Source of the DNA: an uncultured Lachnospiraceae bacterium
GTDB taxonomy: Bacteria; Bacillota; Clostridia; Lachnospirales; Lachnospiraceae
DNA: 18,918 nt
Reading direction: 5' to 3'
Assembly: GCA_910586095.1 (NCBI GenBank)
Contig: CAJUHQ010000071.1
Location: 1 to 18,918 of the forward strand
Shown: piece after piece, positions 13,676 through 18,918 of the stretch
How positions within the stretch are numbered: position 1 is the first letter of the stretch
Layout of the letters: each line of letters starts with the position of its first letter
Translations under genes and position numbers: made by a program
Notes under the pieces: model-generated
What the model saw: only the letters and a program-made list of their open reading frames with translations
What the model was told of the DNA's origin: nothing
Databases searched by the model: none

Positions 13676-14704
13676 TTAGATAAAGTCTGCAATTTTATAA
13701 ATAAGATTTTGAGTATCTTCCCATCCTAGACAAGGGTCTGTAATAGATTTGCCATAAATATGTTCTCCAATCTTCTGACAGCCTTCTTCGAGATAGCTTT
13801 CGACCATGACGCCCTTTACTAATTTAGCAATATCACTATTGTGCCGACGCGAGTGCATAATTTCATTGACAATGCGGATCTGCTCCTTAAACTGCTTGTC
13901 CGAATTGCTGTGATTGGCATCAATAATGCAGGCAGGATTTGCAAGATCGCGCTCATTATATTTTTCTAGCAAAAGAATGAGATCCTCATAGTGATAGTTT
14001 GGAATACTGTTGCCATGTTTGTTTACAGCACCGCGCAAAATTGTGTGAGCGAGAAGATTTCCAGTAGTATTGACTTCCCAGCCGCGATATATGAATGGAT
14101 GAGGATGCTGTGCTGCATAGACAGAATTGAGCATTACGCTTAGATCCCCACTGGTAGGATTTTTCATGCCAGCAGGGACATCAAAGCCGCTTACAACTAG
14201 ACGGTGTTGTTGATCTTCTACAGAACGTGCACCGATTGCTACATAAGAAAGAATATCAGAGACATAGCCCCAATTTTCGGGGTAAAGCATCTCATCGGCA
14301 GCAGTCAGCCCTGATTCTTCCATTGCACGAAGTTGCATCTTTCTCATTGCTAAGATTCCTCTTAAAAAATCAGTACCTTTTTCAGGATCTGGCTGGTGGA
14401 CGATTCCCTTGTACCCATCACCAGTGGTTCGGGGTTTATTGGTATAAATTCTTGGTATCAAAATCAATTTGTCACAGACTTGTTCATTTAATTTCGCAAG
14501 TCGTGATACATATTCGCAGACAGCATCCTCATTGTCCGCAGAACAAGGGCCTATAATCACAAGGAATTTGTTTGATTTTCCTGTAAAAACGTCGCTAATT
14601 TGTGCGTCTCTTTTTTTCTTTAATTCCTGAAGAGAAGCAGGAACAGGGTATTCTGACCGAATTTGGTCAGGAGTTGGCAGTTTTTTTATAAATTCAAAGC
14701 TCAT
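13676..14704 (-). CDS. aroF: 3-deoxy-7-phosphoheptulonate (DAHP) synthase, type I
   Basis: A 342-residue class I DAHP synthase of the AroF/G/H type. It has IIGPCSADNEDAV (from about 50) and IPRIYTNKPRTTGDGYKG (83-100), which bind phosphoenolpyruvate and the metal. It also has the later blocks DANHSNSDKQ and MVESYLEEGCQ. The enzyme joins phosphoenolpyruvate and erythrose-4-phosphate as the first step of aromatic amino acid synthesis. Which feedback-inhibited isozyme it is cannot be told, so the symbol is approximate. The start is the ATG at 14702-14704, because AAAGGAG lies seven bases upstream; an upstream in-frame ATG would include that site. It begins 33 bases after the spoVB-like gene and is probably on the same transcript. 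Confidence 0.92.
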   Translation of the reverse strand: MSFEFIKKLPTPDQIRSEYPVPASLQELKKKRDAQISDVFTGKSNKFLVIIGPCSADNEDAVCEYVSRLAKLNEQVCDKLILIPRIYTNKPRTTGDGYKGIVHQPDPEKGTDFLRGILAMRKMQLRAMEESGLTAADEMLYPENWGYVSDILSYVAIGARSVEDQQHRLVVSGFDVPAGMKNPTSGDLSVMLNSVYAAQHPHPFIYRGWEVNTTGNLLAHTILRGAVNKHGNSIPNYHYEDLILLLEKYNERDLANPACIIDANHSNSDKQFKEQIRIVNEIMHSRRHNSDIAKLVKGVMVESYLEEGCQKIGEHIYGKSITDPCLGWEDTQNLIYKIADFI

Positions 14705-14737
14705 TAGTAGACTCCTTTCAAAAGCAGATATCAAAAA

Positions 14738-16111
14738 TTAATTATATATGATATAGTGCCTTAACGCAAGGATTATTAAAAAATCAAAAAAGATCTGACT
14801 ACATAAAATTCCATAGATATACCCTGAAAAGCCTGTGACTGGCACGATAAACAACACGAAAGCAAGTCGTAGCAAGATGCTAGACAGGTTAAATAAAAAG
14901 GCGATGCCAGTTTTGCCAAGACCATGAAAAATACTGCAAAGAGCACCAGACATATACAGAAATGGGCACACAAAAGAAAGAGCGCGAATCTGGCTAGCTG
15001 CTACAGTACTGTCAAAAAGTAGATTGCCAATTAAATCTGCAAAGGTAAAAAAGACCAAAAGACAAAAGACTCCAAGAATAAAGCAAAAACCAATTGTAAG
15101 ATAGATAATTTTTCGGATACGCCTATGATCCTTCTGCCCTTGTGCTTCTGATACAGAAGGAAGCAAAAGAGAGGAAGCAGCATGAGTGAGTGCACTTGGA
15201 AACATAATGAGAGGAAAAGCCATACCAGAGAACACACCATATACAGACAAAGCTTCAGATGATGTCAGCCCGCTTACGATTAATCGTTTAGGTAGCTGGA
15301 TGGTCTCGGCAGTGGAGATGAGACTCATACAAACTCTGTTGAGGCTGATAGGCAAAGCAAGAGACAAGATTGTGAGTCCTTTTTTGTAGGAAAGTGTTTT
15401 GTGAAGAGAAAAGTTGCCAGCATTTGGTTGAAAGGCAAGCATAATATACGAAAAAAGAGCAGAGGCTAATTCTCCAAAAAGCATTCCCATACATACATAG
15501 GACAGAGAGAGATTTGCGTTGGATGCAACTGTCACTTTATATAAAATATAGACACAAAGAACTCGAACAGACTGTTCTACAATCATAGAAATTGCAGGGA
15601 CTGAGGCACTTTTTTTCCCATAGAAAAAACCGTTTATACAACAGTGCAAGGAGGCTAATGGAAAGGATAAGGCACTGATACGCAGCAAGGGAATACATCT
15701 TCTCTCACCAATGATATGGATTGCAATCAAAGGAGCCTGCGTAAAAACGAGGTAAGCCATCAAACTAGAAAGAAGAAGTGACATAACAGTTCCAGTAAAA
15801 AGATAACTATAAGCTTCTAAAGTTTTTTCCTTTTTGGCAGCGGCCACAAAGCGCGTGATAGAATTTTGAATACCAGCCGCACACATGGAATGAACAAGCA
15901 TCATTACGGGAGATATAAGCCCAATAATGCCAAGCCCTTCCTCGTGAAAGATGCGGGACAAAAATATTCTGAAAAAGAATCCAATAAATTTTGTGATGAT
16001 TCCAGCGGCAGTGAGAAAGACAGTACCAGTGATGATGGGACTTTTCAAATATTTAGGATCGAGATAGGTGCGGATGCTTTTGGTGGCGGAACTGTTCTGA
16101 AATGTGGACAT
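14738..16111 (-). CDS. SpoVB-like polysaccharide/lipid flippase (MOP family)
   Basis: A 457-residue, strongly hydrophobic protein with about 12 to 14 membrane segments from residue 25 onward. It belongs to the SpoVB/MurJ group of the MOP flippase superfamily. The block FLTAAGIITKFIGFFFRIF followed by LGIIGLISPVM, and the later ASLHCCINGFFYGKKSASVPA, are SpoVB-like. SpoVB is needed for spore cortex formation and is thought to move peptidoglycan precursors. GGGAGG lies nine bases before the ATG at 16109-16111. A sigma-E-like promoter precedes it, which supports a sporulation role. General lipid II or polysaccharide flippase function is an alternative. Confidence 0.85.
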   Translation of the reverse strand: MSTFQNSSATKSIRTYLDPKYLKSPIITGTVFLTAAGIITKFIGFFFRIFLSRIFHEEGLGIIGLISPVMMLVHSMCAAGIQNSITRFVAAAKKEKTLEAYSYLFTGTVMSLLLSSLMAYLVFTQAPLIAIHIIGERRCIPLLRISALSFPLASLHCCINGFFYGKKSASVPAISMIVEQSVRVLCVYILYKVTVASNANLSLSYVCMGMLFGELASALFSYIMLAFQPNAGNFSLHKTLSYKKGLTILSLALPISLNRVCMSLISTAETIQLPKRLIVSGLTSSEALSVYGVFSGMAFPLIMFPSALTHAASSLLLPSVSEAQGQKDHRRIRKIIYLTIGFCFILGVFCLLVFFTFADLIGNLLFDSTVAASQIRALSFVCPFLYMSGALCSIFHGLGKTGIAFLFNLSSILLRLAFVLFIVPVTGFSGYIYGILCSQIFFDFLIILALRHYIIYN

Positions 16112-16142
16112 TCGAGCAGCCTCCCATTTGTTTCATCCATAC

Positions 16143-16170
16143 ATTTTATGGATTTTTTGAGTAAATATGA
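16143..16170 (-). promoter_or_regulatory. Sigma-E-like promoter of the spoVB-like gene
   Basis: On the minus strand TCATATT (16164-16170) fits the Bacillus sigma-E -35 consensus KMATATT completely. CATAAAAT (16143-16150) fits the -10 consensus CATACAHT with one mismatch. The spacer is 13 bases, within the sigma-E range. Transcription would start near 16136, leaving about 25 bases with the GGGAGG site before the ATG. Confidence 0.6.
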
Positions 16171-16175
16171 CATCG

Positions 16176-16204
16176 TTGACACTAGAATCGGAGAATGTTA
16201 TGAT
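16176..16204 (+). promoter_or_regulatory. mnmA promoter
   Basis: Perfect TTGACA (16176-16181) and TATGAT (16199-16204) with a 17-base spacer. The -35 box is five bases from the -35 of the divergent sigma-E-like promoter. Confidence 0.75.
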
Positions 16205-16293
16205 GAATGAGGATGTAATCTGGTGAAAAAATAGAGTATCAGTTTGGAAGAAGCTCATGTTCAAACTATTGATGAGTATAAAGAGGTATAAAG

Positions 16294-17382
16294 ATGAGAG
16301 AAAAAGTAGTAGTGGGAATGTCTGGAGGAGTGGATTCGTCTGTGGCAGCAGCTTTGCTAAAAAAACAAGGCTATGAAGTGATTGGGGTTACAATGCAGAT
16401 ATGGCAGGACGAAGAACAAGAAGTTTTAGAACAAAATGGTGGTTGTTGTGGACTAAGTGCGGTGGAGGATGCTAGACGTGTGGCACAAACGCTCGACATT
16501 CCCTATTATGTTCTTAATTTCAAGAAAGAATTTCGTGATTTTGTTGTCACTCCTTTTGTGAAAGAATATTTGCGTGGAAGAACCCCTAATCCTTGTATAC
16601 TCTGCAATCGATATGTCAAGTGGCAGGCACTATTAAAAAGAAGTATAGAACTGGGAGCAGATTATATTGCAACTGGACATTACGCGCGTATAACAAGATT
16701 ATCAAACGGCAGATATGTCATACAAAATTCTGTGACAACACAAAAAGATCAAACATATGCTTTGTATAATCTTACACAGGATCAATTATCACATACATTA
16801 ATGCCAGTAGGAGCATACACAAAAGATGAAATTAGAGAATTGGCAAAAAAATTTGCGTTGCCAGTGGCTTTAAAACCTGATAGCCAAGATATCTGTTTTG
16901 TGCCAGATCATGATTATGCAGCAGTGGTAGAGAAGCAAGCAGAAGAAAAAATTCCGCCTGCGGGAAATTTTGTTGATAAAGATGGAAAAATAATAGGAAT
17001 CCACAAAGGGATTATCCATTATACAATAGGACAGCGTAAAGGATTGAATCTCTCTATGGGACATCCAGTGTTTGTGACCGCGATCCGTCCCGAAACCAAT
17101 GAAGTGGTTATTGGGGAAGGAGACGAGGTATTCACAGAGTCGTTAGTATGTGAGGATCTTAATTTTATGGCAATAGAAGATATAGAAGAACCGATAGAGG
17201 TGATTGCCAAAATTCGATATTCTCATGCAGGAAGCCCCTGCGTGATAAAAAAGCGTTTTGATGGAAAAATACAATGTACATTTCGGGAGCCTGTCAGGGC
17301 AGTAACGCCCGGGCAGGCGGTGGTTTTTTATCAGAATGACTATGTGCTGGGGGGCGGAACAATATGTCCTTTTGAATATTAA
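16294..17382 (+). CDS. mnmA: tRNA-specific 2-thiouridylase MnmA
   Basis: A 362-residue MnmA with the ATP-binding PP-loop GMSGGVDSS (8-16), the catalytic C101 in NPCILCNRYVKW and the second catalytic C201 in PDSQDICFVPD. The C-terminal blocks HKGIIHYTIGQRKGL and ARI/KIRYSHAG-like sequence are also present. It places sulfur on uridine 34 of the tRNAs for Lys, Glu and Gln. AAGAGG (16281-16286) lies seven bases before ATG 16294. Its TAA overlaps the stop codon of the converging PHP gene, so no terminator fits between them. Confidence 0.96.
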   Translation: MREKVVVGMSGGVDSSVAAALLKKQGYEVIGVTMQIWQDEEQEVLEQNGGCCGLSAVEDARRVAQTLDIPYYVLNFKKEFRDFVVTPFVKEYLRGRTPNPCILCNRYVKWQALLKRSIELGADYIATGHYARITRLSNGRYVIQNSVTTQKDQTYALYNLTQDQLSHTLMPVGAYTKDEIRELAKKFALPVALKPDSQDICFVPDHDYAAVVEKQAEEKIPPAGNFVDKDGKIIGIHKGIIHYTIGQRKGLNLSMGHPVFVTAIRPETNEVVIGEGDEVFTESLVCEDLNFMAIEDIEEPIEVIAKIRYSHAGSPCVIKKRFDGKIQCTFREPVRAVTPGQAVVFYQNDYVLGGGTICPFEY

Positions 17383-18194
17383 AGTTTTATAAATTCTGGG
17401 ATACGGGATTGAAAGATACAATAATATGTAAAGCCGCATTGTTGTAACAAAGTGAACGCAGTATCAAAATCCGATGCAATATCTTTTGGATGATGGGCGT
17501 CAGAACCAACAGTAATAATTTCACCTCCAAGGGCACGATAGCGCTTTAGAATGTCAACACAGGGGTTGGGTTGTCCAAGACCTTTTCTAAGGCCGGCTGT
17601 ATTTAATTCTATGCCTTTTTCGTTGTCGATTAGGTGAGTCAGGATCTTGTCTAAAATATCACTGTGCTTTTCGTAAGTGTATCCATTGTTTGTAGTGGGG
17701 CCATATCGTACAACATAGTCAAGGTGGCCATATACATCAAAATAAGGCAATTTTTTTATACACTCATATTCTGCCTCAAAATATTCCCGATGTGCTTGAT
17801 CGGCATCTCTGCCCTCAAAAAAGCCAGGGAAATACGGATCTTTTCGATTACAGACATGAGAGGAGCCAATGATGAAATCGAAGTCGTATGCCTTTGTATA
17901 GATAGCAAACTCTTTTTTTAGATGAGGTTGCAAGCCAAGCTCTACACCGAATCCAATGTGAATTTGATTCTCGTATTTCTGGCGAAGTCGGAGAAGCTCA
18001 TAAAGGTAAGAATCTGTATTCAATTCAAAATTTCCCTCTTCTTCAGGAATGTCAATGTAGTCGGGATCGTAGTGTTCTGTCATGCAAATATGGGTAAGTC
18101 CGCAAGCGATCGCTTGTAGAATCATTTCTTCCATTGAAGTCTTTCCGTCACCTGAAAACGAAGAGTGCATGTGAAAATCGGATGTTATGCCCAT
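17379..18194 (-). CDS. hisK: Histidinol-phosphatase of the PHP family (HisK type)
   Basis: The 271-residue protein has the PHP metal-binding motifs: DFHMH (H8, H10), TEHYDP (E40, H41), GSSHVCN in the middle, YGHLDYVVRYG and GSDAHHP (230-235). Length and the GSDAH block agree with HisK-type L-histidinol-phosphate phosphatases of Firmicutes, which catalyse the next-to-last but one step of histidine synthesis. Other PHP phosphoesterases are possible because no his genes are adjacent. AAGGAGGG precedes the ATG at 18192-18194. Its stop codon shares two bases with the mnmA stop. A weak promoter, TTGAAA-17-TATTAA, may lie at 18280-18308. Confidence 0.82.
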   Translation of the reverse strand: MGITSDFHMHSSFSGDGKTSMEEMILQAIACGLTHICMTEHYDPDYIDIPEEEGNFELNTDSYLYELLRLRQKYENQIHIGFGVELGLQPHLKKEFAIYTKAYDFDFIIGSSHVCNRKDPYFPGFFEGRDADQAHREYFEAEYECIKKLPYFDVYGHLDYVVRYGPTTNNGYTYEKHSDILDKILTHLIDNEKGIELNTAGLRKGLGQPNPCVDILKRYRALGGEIITVGSDAHHPKDIASDFDTAFTLLQQCGFTYYCIFQSRIPEFIKL

Positions 18195-18279
18195 GGTAGA
18201 ACCCTCCTTATAAAATCTTATTATTGCCTTAAGAGTAACATAGATTGGAAAATATGAAAAGAGGCATGTTTATAAATAT

Positions 18280-18308
18280 TTAATAATAGATTTTTCTGAT
18301 TTTTTCAA
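18280..18308 (-). promoter_or_regulatory. Possible hisK promoter
   Basis: On the minus strand TTGAAA (18303-18308) and TATTAA (18280-18285) are 17 bases apart. The -10 box is poor, so the call is tentative. It is divergent from the gap promoter. Confidence 0.3.
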
Positions 18309-18316
18309 ATTATGTC

Positions 18317-18345
18317 TTGAATTTTATACCAATATTAGGTAGAAT
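18317..18345 (+). promoter_or_regulatory. gap promoter
   Basis: TTGAAT (18317-18322) and TAGAAT (18340-18345) have a 17-base spacer, giving a leader of about 120 bases. A TTGACA at 18364-18369 has no matching -10 box at the right distance. Confidence 0.5.
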
Positions 18346-18473
18346 AAAGTTGCTGATAAAATTTTGACAATCATTTTGTGAGGGTGGGATTTCCGTACAA
18401 AATTATTGGACAAGATTAAAAAGATAGAGATTGTAAAATCTGATATCTATTATAGTTTTAGGAGGAAAATGAC

Positions 18474-18918
18474 ATGGCAGTAAGAGTAGCAATTAATGGT
18501 TTTGGCCGTATTGGCCGTCTTGCATTCAGACAGATGTTTGGCGCAGAAGGATATGAAGTAGTAGCAATCAATGATTTGACAAGCCCTAAGATGTTAGCAC
18601 ACTTGTTAAAATATGATTCTTCTCAGGGAAAATATGCATTGGCAGATAAAGTTGATTCTTCAGAAGATTCTATTACTGTTGATGGAAAAGAAATCAAAAT
18701 CTATGCTTTCCCAGATGCAAATAACTGTCCTTGGAAAGATTTAGCAGTAGATGTTGTATTAGAGTGTTCTGGATTCTATACATCTAAAGAAAAAGCACAA
18801 GCTCATATCAATGCAGGTGCTCGTAAAGTTGTTATTTCTGCTCCAGCAGGAAATGACCTTCCTACTATCGTTTACAATGTAAACCATGAGACATTGAAGC
18901 CAGAAGATACTATTATTT
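18474..18918 (+). CDS. gap: Glyceraldehyde-3-phosphate dehydrogenase (5' part)
   Basis: The window holds the first 148 residues; the gene runs off the end. The N-terminal NAD-binding motif INGFGRIGRLAFRQM (about 7-21), LLKYDSSQGKY and ECSGFYTSKEKAQAHI with VVISAPAG are diagnostic of GAPDH. The catalytic cysteine motif SCTTN would come just beyond the edge. The enzyme works in glycolysis, converting glyceraldehyde-3-phosphate to 1,3-bisphosphoglycerate. TAGGAGGAAA (18459-18468) gives a very strong ribosome binding site before ATG 18474. Codon choice is visibly different from neighbours (more TCT, GCT and TTC), as expected for high expression. Confidence 0.95.
   Translation, partial: MAVRVAINGFGRIGRLAFRQMFGAEGYEVVAINDLTSPKMLAHLLKYDSSQGKYALADKVDSSEDSITVDGKEIKIYAFPDANNCPWKDLAVDVVLECSGFYTSKEKAQAHINAGARKVVISAPAGNDLPTIVYNVNHETLKPEDTII

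Overview
The window looks like chromosomal DNA of a spore-forming, low-GC Gram-positive anaerobe. Family Lachnospiraceae (Clostridia) is my inference. It rests on AT-rich DNA, strong AGGAGG-type ribosome binding sites, consensus vegetative promoters, the order yicC-remA-rpoZ-rimO-pgsA-recA-recX-rny, two sporulation genes (spoIIM-like and spoVB-like), and a nudF-spoIIM-xerD cluster known from Bacillus and Clostridia. No rRNA, tRNA, CRISPR array, phage gene or complete insertion sequence is visible.

Left part (1-4171): a probable co-directional housekeeping operon with yicC (RNase), remA (matrix regulator), rpoZ (RNA polymerase omega), rimO (ribosomal protein S12 modification) and pgsA (phospholipid synthesis). 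It runs from a consensus promoter at 81-109 to a strong terminator at 4146-4171. The gene gmk, usually between remA and rpoZ, is not there. Two gaps hold tandem palindromic repeats built like ribosome binding sites plus start codons. One set supplies the start of remA and the other overlaps the stop of rpoZ.

Middle part (4172-10282): recA-recX under a promoter with two LexA-type boxes. Next come a fold-back (MITE-like) element and an oppositely oriented, cytoplasmic GH29 alpha-L-fucosidase with its own promoter and long leader. RNase Y (rny) follows, with a 270-base leader and a Shine-Dalgarno sequence that can be masked in a hairpin. After the rny terminator lies a third palindromic repeat cluster, in opposite orientation.

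Right part (10283-18918): a nucleoside phosphorylase-like gene, nudF, spoIIM-like and xerD. They are followed by a perfect UUCG-loop terminator shared with a convergent pair, spoVB-like and a DAHP synthase. The spoVB-like gene has a sigma-E-like promoter back to back with the vegetative promoter of mnmA. A HisK-type PHP phosphatase converges on mnmA with overlapping stop codons. The 5' part of gapdh runs off the end.

The most unusual feature is the set of repeat clusters (1105-1272, 1875-1999, 10044-10189, possibly the pgsA leader). Each joins a G-rich Shine-Dalgarno-like box, an NTG-AAA start-like codon pair and an inverted repeat that buries the start. They look like members of one dispersed family that carries translation-initiation signals.
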